A stretch of 20,220 nucleotides of DNA from an uncultured Oscillospiraceae bacterium. GTDB taxonomy: Bacteria > Bacillota > Clostridia > Oscillospirales > Ruminococcaceae. The DNA lies in the NCBI GenBank assembly GCA_934466455.1, contig CAKSLF010000022.1:1-20220 (forward strand), given 5' to 3'. Below are positions 13,838 to 20,220 of this stretch, piece after piece (positions within the stretch are counted from its first letter, which is position 1; every line of letters starts with the position of its first letter). The notes under the pieces are model-generated. The model was given only the letters and a program-made list of their open reading frames with translations, had not been told where the DNA came from and made no database searches. The translations under genes and the position numbers were made by a program.

Positions 13838-16375
13838 TTATCTCTGCTCGTTTACATAAATCTTTGCACGGCTCTGAATCATTTTTGCGGTTTCCTCCGC
13901 AGTCTTCTGATCCTGGAAGAAGGGCTGAATCTCCTCGTTTATAATTTCGTAAACGCTTGAATCATAGCGGCTGAACACGGTGGTGTTCTTTATAAGATTG
14001 CGGATTGCGGTTTCCTCCGCCTCTGTCATCGCAAAGACCGGAATCTCCCAATCCTTTTCGCCGTCATAATACCAATAAAAGTTTTTCGGAGTTTCCTTTC
14101 TTCCCTGCTCGTCGGTAAGACCCTTGTTAAATTCAGAAAGGAGGGTATACTCGTTGTCGTAGTAGTTGCCGCCGCCCGCATTTGAATAGGTAACAGGGTT
14201 AAGGTTAACTTCTGCCGGAGCTTCCTCATCGGGCATATATTCTTCAAATTCGGGGGTTCTTTCTTCCTCAAGCTTTTTCTCAAAGCGGGCTTTGCTTGTG
14301 GGGAAGCCGCCCCAACTGCGCTCTTCCTGATATTCATCCGTAAGGATATACTTTACAAAATCCCATGCGGCGTCCTTATATTCGCTTTTTGCGGAAATCG
14401 CAAAGCCGTTATCGGCTGTTCCGAAGCTGCTTCCCATTCCGGGATAGCCGACAAAGCTCGGCTCGCCGTTTAGGGCATAGAAGGTTCCGCCCCGGAAATC
14501 GGAGATAGAGTATATCTCCTCGCCCATAATAAGCTGCTTGCCCTGGTTTATTCTTTGGACGGGGGATTTCCACTTATAATCGTCGCCCCGCTTTTTCTGT
14601 ACTTCCTCGGCTGTCGGGAAGGATTTTACAAAGTTGAGCAGGTTTATAAATTCCTCGCTGTCAAATTTACATTCGCCGGTGGACCAATCGATAAAGCGGT
14701 TTAGGTTTGTGTAAATAAAGGAGTATACGGCGGATTCTCTTGAATAGTCATCGTCAAGAACGGTTGCACCCTCCGGAAGGGAAGCAAGGGCGTTTTTCAT
14801 ATCCTCGAAGGTCCAGCTTGTTCCGTCGCCGACGACTTTTTTAAGTCCGACGGCGGTTTGGATCGTAAAGGAGCTGTAAATTTCGTAGAGCTTTCCGTCC
14901 TTATCCCGGAGGGATTTGAAGAAGTCCTCAACAAAGGCGTCCTTTCCGAAATCCTGCTCCATATACGGAGTTAAATCCTCGAGGATTCCCTTGCCCGCAT
15001 ATTTATCCACCGGCAAGCCGTCGCCCACAATGAATATATCCGGAATATGTCCGGCGATTATCTCCGTATTAAGCTTTGTTATGCCGGCGTTTTGGTCGGA
15101 GCCTGTGTTAAACTGGGAATACTCCGTCATTCTTATGCGGTATTCGGAATTTTTCTTATTAAAATCAAGAACCCTTTGACGAACATTATAGTTCATATAC
15201 ATGGAGGCTATTGTTATTATTTTTCTTTCGTTTTCCGGGTTGTATTTTGTTTTTTCAAGAGTTACAAGCTCAACGCTGCTTTTTGAATAGTCCTCGTTCC
15301 AGCTTGTGTTAAGGGAGGCAAAGTGCTCGTTGTCAATCGGAACGATGTTTCCGATTTGATTTACATCTATATCGGAATCTAGCCAGTTTATGACCATTTC
15401 GGCTGCGCCTTCGCTTCCCGATTTTATACCCATAAGCCCGCTTGAGGTTCTGTAATATGCAAAATAGTCGTCCGTTCCGGGAATAAGGTCATATGCTGAA
15501 TCCGGAAGCTTTATCGAATCGCCGAGCTGTTTTTTCTCAGGGTCGATGGCACGGAGCTCGACTCCCTCCTTGCCCCAGCCGTTTGCATAAACTTTTCCGT
15601 CATTCAGGCAGATGATGCCGTTAAAGCTGAAGTCGTCGCCTGCCTTTGTTTCAAAAAGCACAGTGGAAAAATCCGGCGCATAAACGGTCGCCTTTTCCCA
15701 TGTTCCGACATAGAGATTTCCTGCGGTATCCACGGTTACATAGTCTGCGCCGTGGCCCTCGCCGTCTATGGATTGGGCAATTTGCTTTGTCTCGACGGTT
15801 TTTCCGCTTTCGTCAAGAATATCCAAGTAATATGTATATACGGTTTTGCCGAAGTCCCATTTTGACTGGGTTTGGGGGTTAAAATTATCCGGAATATCAT
15901 AGGTCGTTATATTTTCGTACCGAAGAACGCAGAGCCTTCCGTCATTAAGCGCAAGGAGGGAATTTATTGAGGAGTATACCTCTTTCTCCTCTTCAACGGT
16001 TCTTTCGTTTTCCCATCTGAAATCCGGAAGCATGGTCATATTTTTTCCGTCAAAATCGACCTTACCTATTTGGGTAACATAAGTTGCCTCCATATAGGTT
16101 TCTTCAACGGGGTTTCCGTTTTCGTCATAATATGTATAGGTTGTTTCATGCTCGCCTTCCCTTTGGCGAACGGTAAAGAAAAGTGCATCCTTTCCTTTTG
16201 CGATATTGGCTACATATCCGTCCTGCATACCCTCCTCGAGGGTTGTAAAAGTAGGAACATAGACAAATTCGATGGTTCTTGAATCGTCGGTCTTATTCTT
16301 ATTGCACCCCGCAAAAAGCGAAAGCAGCATAAGCATTGCAAGAACAATCGAAACAAGCCTCAGACTGTTTTTCAT
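13838..16375 (-). CDS. Lipoprotein SBP1: beta-propeller-like domain fused to family-1 solute-binding protein
   Basis: 845 aa from ATG 16375 (AAAGGGG about 12 nt upstream). Lipobox LFAGC gives lipid Cys24. Residues about 40-380 hold repeated short units with patterns like V-D-x-x-G-N-L-Y-V and L-N-D-G-K-V-Y-A, the look of propeller blades. From about 383 (KIITIAS) a family-1 solute-binding domain begins and runs to the end, with IAGHIPDIF and LEDLTPYME typical of sugar binders. Usual sugar-binding proteins are about 400-450 aa, so this is double length. It is first in the operon with MalF-, MalG-, adaptor- and MacB-like genes, driven by promoter 16443-16471. It is a paralog of SBP2. The ligand is unknown; the propeller may bind glycan or a partner protein. 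Confidence 0.8.
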   Translation of the reverse strand: MKNSLRLVSIVLAMLMLLSLFAGCNKNKTDDSRTIEFVYVPTFTTLEEGMQDGYVANIAKGKDALFFTVRQREGEHETTYTYYDENGNPVEETYMEATYVTQIGKVDFDGKNMTMLPDFRWENERTVEEEKEVYSSINSLLALNDGRLCVLRYENITTYDIPDNFNPQTQSKWDFGKTVYTYYLDILDESGKTVETKQIAQSIDGEGHGADYVTVDTAGNLYVGTWEKATVYAPDFSTVLFETKAGDDFSFNGIICLNDGKVYANGWGKEGVELRAIDPEKKQLGDSIKLPDSAYDLIPGTDDYFAYYRTSSGLMGIKSGSEGAAEMVINWLDSDIDVNQIGNIVPIDNEHFASLNTSWNEDYSKSSVELVTLEKTKYNPENERKIITIASMYMNYNVRQRVLDFNKKNSEYRIRMTEYSQFNTGSDQNAGITKLNTEIIAGHIPDIFIVGDGLPVDKYAGKGILEDLTPYMEQDFGKDAFVEDFFKSLRDKDGKLYEIYSSFTIQTAVGLKKVVGDGTSWTFEDMKNALASLPEGATVLDDDYSRESAVYSFIYTNLNRFIDWSTGECKFDSEEFINLLNFVKSFPTAEEVQKKRGDDYKWKSPVQRINQGKQLIMGEEIYSISDFRGGTFYALNGEPSFVGYPGMGSSFGTADNGFAISAKSEYKDAAWDFVKYILTDEYQEERSWGGFPTSKARFEKKLEEERTPEFEEYMPDEEAPAEVNLNPVTYSNAGGGNYYDNEYTLLSEFNKGLTDEQGRKETPKNFYWYYDGEKDWEIPVFAMTEAEETAIRNLIKNTTVFSRYDSSVYEIINEEIQPFFQDQKTAEETAKMIQSRAKIYVNEQR

Positions 16376-16442
16376 AAACTCCGTTTTCCCCTTTCTTATG
16401 TCCGTTTTTTCGGATAAAATCTGGCAGTGCCTTTATAATATT

Positions 16443-16471
16443 AGTATATAAAAATCGCCGGATTATTGCAA
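16443..16471 (-). promoter_or_regulatory. Promoter of the SBP1-permease-adaptor operon
   Basis: On minus TTGCAA (16471-16466), 17 bp, TATACT (16448-16443). This is a near-consensus sigma-A promoter, with a leader of about 60 nt before the ATG at 16375. A small TCCG-T6-CGGA type stem lies in the leader (16401-16414). I did not find a convincing cre box. Confidence 0.75.
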
Positions 16472-16541
16472 GATATTTGCCCTTTATAAAAATAATTTTA
16501 CATTTTGTTTTTATTTTTTATCTTAAAATTCAAAAACGCAT

Positions 16542-16590
16542 AAAAAAAATCCCGGCTCTTTCCCCGAGAAGAAAAAAGGGAAAGAGCCGG
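16542..16590 (-). terminator. Terminator of SBP2 (shared-stem family 2)
   Basis: On minus a 13-bp perfect stem CCGGCTCTTTCCC (16578-16590 with 16552-16564, loop of 13) is followed by eight U (16549-16542). It starts 30 nt after the SBP2 stop codon, so SBP2 is transcribed apart from the SBP1 operon. Between it and the SBP1 promoter (16472-16541) there is only A/T-rich DNA. Confidence 0.92.
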
Positions 16591-16620
16591 AAAGCAGAGA
16601 AAGAGAAAAGCTGTTTAATT

Positions 16621-19131
16621 TTACCGCTGCTCGTTTACATAAATGGTGGCGCGGCTTTGTATCATTTTTGCGGCTTCCTCGGCGGATTTTTGTCCGGCAA
16701 AGAAGGGCTGGGTCTCCTCTTTTATAATGTCGGAGAGGCTGCTGTCATAGCGCATAAATACGGTTGTATTTTTAAGGAGATCGAGGAAAACCTCTTTTTC
16801 GTAATCCGTCATGGAATAGACATCAATCTTGTTTCCGGCGGAGATCCAATAGGTGGTTTTCGGCTTTTCGTGAACGCCCTCCGCATTGGTAAGACCCTCG
16901 TTGAATACGGGGATTTCCAAATCGCCGGAGTTTCCGCCGCCGGCAACCGTCATTCCGTAGGTGGAATCCACGGAATCGGGGTCAAAATCCGGGGTCGCTT
17001 CCTCGGTCATCATTTTGTCAAACACCTCTTTGTTTGTGGGAAGACCGTTGAAATAGCCGTATTTGTTCTGTTCGTTTTGATAATCGGCGGTAAGGATTTG
17101 GCTTATAAACTTCCAAGCCTCCTCCTTATTTTTGCTCTTTGCGGAGAGGGCATAGCCCGAACCGTAGGAGTCAAAGCCGGAGCCTGTTCCCGGGAAGCCG
17201 ACAAAGGTGATGTCCTTTCCGTAGGTATAGAAGGTGTTTACACGGAAATCCTGAAGAGAATATATGCTTATATCAAGGAGAAGCTGTTTTCCGGAAAGTA
17301 TCCTGCTTTGCTCGCTTTCCTCCGTATCATAATCTATCTCGCCGTAATCTATGCTGTCATCGGCGGGGAAGGTTTTTACCATTTCAAGAAGCTCCGTAAA
17401 TTCCGGAGTGTCGAATTTACATTCGCCGGTTTCCCAGTTTACAAACTTCTCCATGTTGCTGTACAGGAAGGTATAAAGTGCGGAGGATCTTGTATAGAAC
17501 TGATTATAAACCTGTGCGCCCTCCGGAAGAGAAGCAAGGGCGTTTTTCATATCCTCAAAGGTCCAGCTTGTTCCGTCGCCGACGACCTTTGTAAGTCCCA
17601 TTGCGGTTCTGATGCCGAATGCGGAATATATCTCATAGAGCTTTCCGTTCTCGTCGCGGAGGGACTTGAAAAAGTCCTCAACAAAGGCGTCCTTGCCGAA
17701 ATCCCGCTCCATATAAGGGGTTAAATCCTCGAGCAGCCCTTTTGCGGCATACTGTGTAATGGGCATCTGAGAATCCAAAAGGATAATATCCGGCACATTG
17801 CCGGCAATAATCTCGGTATTAAGCTTTGTTGTGCCGGCGTTATAATCATCGCCGGTATTATACTGGGAATAATCCGTTACCTTAATGCGGTATTCGTTAT
17901 TTGTTTTGTTAAATTCCGCAACCATATCCCGCATATCGCTTGCCATATAGTTGCAGGCAAGGGTTATGATTTTTTTCTGCTTTGTCGGGTCGTTTTTTGT
18001 CTTTACAAGGTGGATAAGCTCCTCTTTGTCGCTGTCCCAATCCCTGTTATAGACAACAAAGTCGCCGTTTTCCATCGCTGCGGAAAGATCGATATAATCC
18101 GGGGACATATCGGAATCAAGCCAATCCAAAATTTTGGCTGCTTCGCCGGTTTTTGCGTTTACGCCCAAAATTCCGCTTTGGTTTGTTGCAAAGAAATCAT
18201 ATTCGGAGGAATTTCCGGGGAATACATCGTTAAAATATGTTGCGCCGGAAATTTCGACGCCGGCGGAGAGGGCTTTTTTGGCTGTATCCACCGTCCAAAT
18301 CTTTGTTTTTCCGTTGTTGTCCCAGCCGACAACGGCGATTCCGCCGTCGGCGGTTTTTACCATATTATTTACGGACATACCGTCGTCGGTTTTTATATCA
18401 AAGAGCTTTGCTCCGTCCGAACCGCAAACGGTTATGCCGTCCGTTGTGAAGAAATACCAATTTCCGTTTCCGTCACAGGCGGCTTTGTTGATATTAAAAT
18501 AGTCGTCGCTGCCATACTGCTTTTCAAGTGCGGTAAAGGTGTTTTCCGCACTGCCGTCCGCCGCAAGAATATCAACATAGCAAACAACGGTGGAGCTGTT
18601 GTTATACTGCCAAATGCTGTCCGTATCCGGATTAAAGCTTGCGGGAACATCAAATTTTGTTTCGGTTTCGCTGCGGACTATCGCAAGCTTGCCCTCCGCC
18701 GTTTCGGCAAGGGTCATAACGGAGGAATATTTCTGTACGGAGGGGTCGTCCTCGCCGCTTTCCACGGTGTTGTTGGTTGTGTTGTCAACATACCCGTCGA
18801 GGGTCTTCATCTCGCCGGAGGCAATATCCACCTCATAGAGGGTGTTTTTATAAACATCGCTCTGATAGCTTTGCTGCTCGCCGTTTTCGTCGATATATTT
18901 TTCCTCAACGGTTTCGCCGGTTGGCGCATTTGCGAGAACATAAGCCTTTCCGCCGATTATCGTCATACCGGTAAGTCTTGCGTTTTCAAGTCCTTTAAGC
19001 TCTATGTAGCTTGTGGGATAAACATATTCCTCAACGGTTTGTTCTTCGTTTTTCTTATTGCAGCCCGCAAAGCTCATAAGCACCATAAGCACCGCAAGCA
19101 GGAGAGCCGCAAATTTTGTAATTTTCTTCAT
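16621..19131 (-). CDS. Lipoprotein SBP2: beta-propeller-like domain fused to family-1 solute-binding protein
   Basis: 836 aa from ATG 19131 (GGAG about 12 nt upstream). The lipobox is SFAGC with lipid Cys24. It has the same layout as SBP1: propeller-like repeats about 40-385 (for example C-D-G-N-G-N-W-Y-F and T-A-D-G-G-I-A-V-V-G), then a solute-binding domain from about 386 to the end. The solute-binding halves are clearly homologous; a core (about 515-538) and the last 40 residues are nearly identical, while the propeller halves have drifted far. It has its own terminator and no permease of its own, so it may supply the SBP1 permeases with another ligand. No clear promoter was found in 19138-19210. 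Ligand unknown. Confidence 0.8.
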   Translation of the reverse strand: MKKITKFAALLLAVLMVLMSFAGCNKKNEEQTVEEYVYPTSYIELKGLENARLTGMTIIGGKAYVLANAPTGETVEEKYIDENGEQQSYQSDVYKNTLYEVDIASGEMKTLDGYVDNTTNNTVESGEDDPSVQKYSSVMTLAETAEGKLAIVRSETETKFDVPASFNPDTDSIWQYNNSSTVVCYVDILAADGSAENTFTALEKQYGSDDYFNINKAACDGNGNWYFFTTDGITVCGSDGAKLFDIKTDDGMSVNNMVKTADGGIAVVGWDNNGKTKIWTVDTAKKALSAGVEISGATYFNDVFPGNSSEYDFFATNQSGILGVNAKTGEAAKILDWLDSDMSPDYIDLSAAMENGDFVVYNRDWDSDKEELIHLVKTKNDPTKQKKIITLACNYMASDMRDMVAEFNKTNNEYRIKVTDYSQYNTGDDYNAGTTKLNTEIIAGNVPDIILLDSQMPITQYAAKGLLEDLTPYMERDFGKDAFVEDFFKSLRDENGKLYEIYSAFGIRTAMGLTKVVGDGTSWTFEDMKNALASLPEGAQVYNQFYTRSSALYTFLYSNMEKFVNWETGECKFDTPEFTELLEMVKTFPADDSIDYGEIDYDTEESEQSRILSGKQLLLDISIYSLQDFRVNTFYTYGKDITFVGFPGTGSGFDSYGSGYALSAKSKNKEEAWKFISQILTADYQNEQNKYGYFNGLPTNKEVFDKMMTEEATPDFDPDSVDSTYGMTVAGGGNSGDLEIPVFNEGLTNAEGVHEKPKTTYWISAGNKIDVYSMTDYEKEVFLDLLKNTTVFMRYDSSLSDIIKEETQPFFAGQKSAEEAAKMIQSRATIYVNEQR

Positions 19132-19210
19132 TCGTAATTTGTTCTCCTTTCAAGGAAAAAGCATTTTTCTTTCATAAAGATAGGTAATAAAATCAGACCG
19201 ATTTGTTGCA

Positions 19211-19246
19211 GAAGAAAAAAATTTTTTTTGAAAAAATTTTTTCTTC
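19211..19246 (-). terminator. A/T-only palindrome between yccF-like gene and SBP2
   Basis: GAAGAAAAAA (19211-19220) pairs with TTTTTTCTTC (19237-19246), and T6/A6 pair inside with one bulge. It lies after the YccF-family stop codon, so it may act as a weak terminator, but it has almost no G-C pairs. The motif AAAAAGCATTTT occurs on both sides (from 19156 and 19248). Confidence 0.4.
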
Positions 19247-19271
19247 CAAAAAGCATTTTCTTCGGTTTCGG

Positions 19272-19637
19272 TCAGCCCCTTACGACTGCGCCGAAGGGAG
19301 CAAAGGCAAGTGCCGCAATCTTAAAGAACTGTTTTCCAAAGGGGATTCCCACTATTGTTATGCACCACAAAACGCCGTTAAAAAATGCGGTTACGGCAAT
19401 TTCCCAACCAAAAACAAGCACCCAGAGCACATCGAGAATTACGCTTCCCGCACCTGCTCTTGCATAGTCGATTTCCTTTCCGAAAGGGGTTGCGCAAAGC
19501 TTTGCAAGCTTAAAGCACTGCTTGCCCGCCGGAATCCCTATTATGGTTATGCAAAGCAGCAGCCCGGAAATGCTCCATTCAAGCCAAAGAAGAAATCCGC
19601 CGAACAAAAACCAGAGAATGTTGCCCAAAGTTTTCAT
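19272..19637 (-). CDS. YccF-family small membrane protein
   Basis: 121 aa. It holds two copies of the YccF module: CITIIGIPAGKQCFKLAKL (about 29-47) and CITIVGIPFGKQFFKIAAL (about 91-109), each with hydrophobic segments in front and a following PFG motif. This internal duplication is the normal state of the family. Function is unknown; it is an inner membrane protein. Start ATG 19637 is supported by GGGAG about 10 nt upstream. It is transcribed alone towards SBP2, 140 nt away, with an extended -10 promoter at 19706-19714 and only a weak A/T palindrome after it, so read-through into SBP2 is possible. Confidence 0.9.
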   Translation of the reverse strand: MKTLGNILWFLFGGFLLWLEWSISGLLLCITIIGIPAGKQCFKLAKLCATPFGKEIDYARAGAGSVILDVLWVLVFGWEIAVTAFFNGVLWCITIVGIPFGKQFFKIAALAFAPFGAVVRG

Positions 19638-19705
19638 TTAACAAAAACTCCCTTCTGCGAATTTACAAAGCCGTTTTGCCTTGTTTTTATTGTTTTTGCG
19701 GCATA

Positions 19706-19714
19706 ATTATAGCA
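19706..19714 (-). promoter_or_regulatory. Extended -10 promoter of the YccF-family gene
   Basis: On minus TGC-TATAAT (19714-19706) is a perfect extended -10. The -35 position is a poor match in a T-rich stretch. The leader is about 60 nt. Confidence 0.6.
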
Positions 19715-19792
19715 TAAGCAAAAGCAAAAAAGCAGCTTTTTCCGCAACATTAATAAAAGATTAAGAATGTTAATAATTCGGCAACATTTTTT

Positions 19793-19812
19793 CGGCAAAA
19801 GCTTTTTTGCCG
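19793..19812. other. Short hairpin at the edge of the repeat region
   Basis: CGGCAAAA (19793-19800) pairs with TTTTGCCG (19805-19812), loop GCTT. The 5' arm with its flank (TTCGGCAAAAGC) repeats the left arm of the leader hairpin at 5753-5790. There is no T-run after it, and no gene ends here. The whole stretch 19715-20220 shows no believable gene, only promoter-distal DNA and repeats. Confidence 0.45.
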
Positions 19813-19880
19813 AGGGCGGCGGAGCCGCAAAGCCGATACCCGCAGCAGCCCCTTGCCCCTCGTGCAAAGTTCGCACCGAG

Positions 19881-19916
19881 GGGTTTCCGGAGCGTTTCTC
19901 GGCTCCCCTGTGCAAG
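19881..19916 (+). repeat. 36-bp direct repeat, first copy (second at 19987-20022)
   Basis: Thirty-six bases are identical to 19987-20022, 106 bp away; the shared CCGAG just upstream is offset by one G. The copy ends inside the dispersed two-hairpin unit, at TGTGCAAG. This looks like a local duplication that copied the front of that unit. Confidence 0.9.
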
Positions 19917-19957
19917 GGGAGCTGGCAAAACCGCAGGTTTTGACTGAGGGGTTGTAT
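19901..19957 (+). repeat. Dispersed two-hairpin repeat unit, copy A
   Basis: Full unit: GGCTCCCCTGTGCAAGGGGAGC forms hairpin 1, CAAAACC-GCA-GGTTTTG forms hairpin 2, and the conserved tail is ACTGAGGGGTTGTAT. Orientation is plus, opposite to the left-end copy at 101-158. Confidence 0.85.
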
Positions 19958-19986
19958 CCCCTGACAGGGTATAACGTTTGAGCCGA

Positions 19987-20022
19987 GGGTTTCCGGAGCG
20001 TTTCTCGGCTCCCCTGTGCAAG
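19987..20022 (+). repeat. 36-bp direct repeat, second copy, with truncated repeat unit
   Basis: Identical to 19881-19916. From 20007 it contains the first 16 bases of the two-hairpin unit (GGCTCCCCTGTGCAAG), after which the sequence diverges, so the unit is cut short here. Confidence 0.85.
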
Positions 20023-20053
20023 CTCCGCACCCCGCCGACGGAGGACGAACCTC

Positions 20054-20118
20054 GGCTCCCCTGTGCAAGGGGAGCTGGCTTTTTGCTCCGAAGGAGCAAA
20101 AAGACTGAGGGGTTGTAT
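20054..20118 (+). repeat. Dispersed two-hairpin repeat unit, copy C with different inner hairpin
   Basis: The same outer parts as copy A (hairpin 1 and the tail GACTGAGGGGTTGTAT), but the inner hairpin is replaced by TTTTTGCTCC-GAA-GGAGCAAAAA, longer and unrelated in sequence yet again fully paired. It overlaps the inner end of the right terminal repeat. Confidence 0.85.
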
Positions 20119-20219
20119 CGGCGACCGGGGAAAGCGTTTACACTTTTCACAGTTTACCCCTTTTCTTTTGTAACCAAAAGAAAAGTCGTAAAGCGGTAAA
20201 AGAAAAGTTTTACAACCCC
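20103..20219. repeat. Right terminal copy of the 117-bp inverted repeat
   Basis: Reverse complement of 1-117 with 6 mismatches by my count; the outer 70 bp are identical. It includes the mirrored 11-bp hairpin (20160-20170 with 20175-20185). One extra C follows at 20220. Confidence 0.9.
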
Positions 20220-20220
20220 C

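Noticed and set aside
18010..19137. Long plus-strand frame opposite SBP2 (375 codons), and a similar one at 16477-17724
   Set aside because: They are antisense shadows of a well-supported lipoprotein gene, with no Shine-Dalgarno or family resemblance.
19634..20150. Minus-strand frames of 126-144 codons in the right repeat region
   Set aside because: They consist largely of translated copies of the two-hairpin repeat and overlap each other in different frames.

Overview
The window looks like chromosomal DNA of a gut-type, low-to-mid GC, monoderm Firmicute, most likely in the Oscillospirales/Ruminococcaceae. The basis is purine-rich Shine-Dalgarno sites, Gram-positive lipoprotein signals, a PdaA-type spore-cortex deacetylase, Clostridia-type small proteins (DUF1294, a TSCPD protein) and a short two-hairpin dispersed repeat of a kind I associate with these genomes. 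The lineage is an inference; no rRNA or tRNA gene is visible.

Both ends carry the same roughly 117-bp sequence in opposite orientation (1-117 and 20103-20219), followed inward by copies of the dispersed repeat. The window is therefore either a contig that breaks at a genomic repeat or a segment bounded by long inverted repeats.

Left part (1-8.8 kb): ordinary housekeeping and accessory genes in short units. They are a YoaP-type GNAT acetyltransferase (+), a secreted, membrane-anchored InlB-repeat protein with a Ser-Lys-Pro stalk (-), a lipoprotein PdaA-like deacetylase (+), the branched-chain amino acid carrier BrnQ (-), a three-gene unit DUF1294 - rlmA - TSCPD protein (+), and a CPA2-type cation:proton antiporter (-). 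Good intrinsic terminators, several bidirectional, separate them; three share one stem sequence.

Right part (9-19.2 kb, all minus strand): the unusual region. In transcription order it holds an 836-aa lipoprotein (SBP2) with its own terminator. A clear promoter then drives a second 845-aa lipoprotein (SBP1), two sugar-type ABC permeases (MalF- and MalG-like), a MacA/YknX-like membrane fusion protein with a long coiled coil, and a MacB-like core-domain protein with only two membrane segments. Each SBP seems to be a beta-propeller-like N-terminal half (about residues 40-380) fused to a family-1 solute-binding half. No ABC ATPase is encoded here, so importer-type permeases and exporter-type extracytoplasmic parts share an operon without a motor. 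This is my best candidate for an undescribed system: possibly a wall-spanning uptake or sensing complex energised by a shared ATPase encoded elsewhere.

A YccF-family membrane protein (-) and a repeat-rich, apparently gene-free tail (19.72-20.22 kb) close the window.
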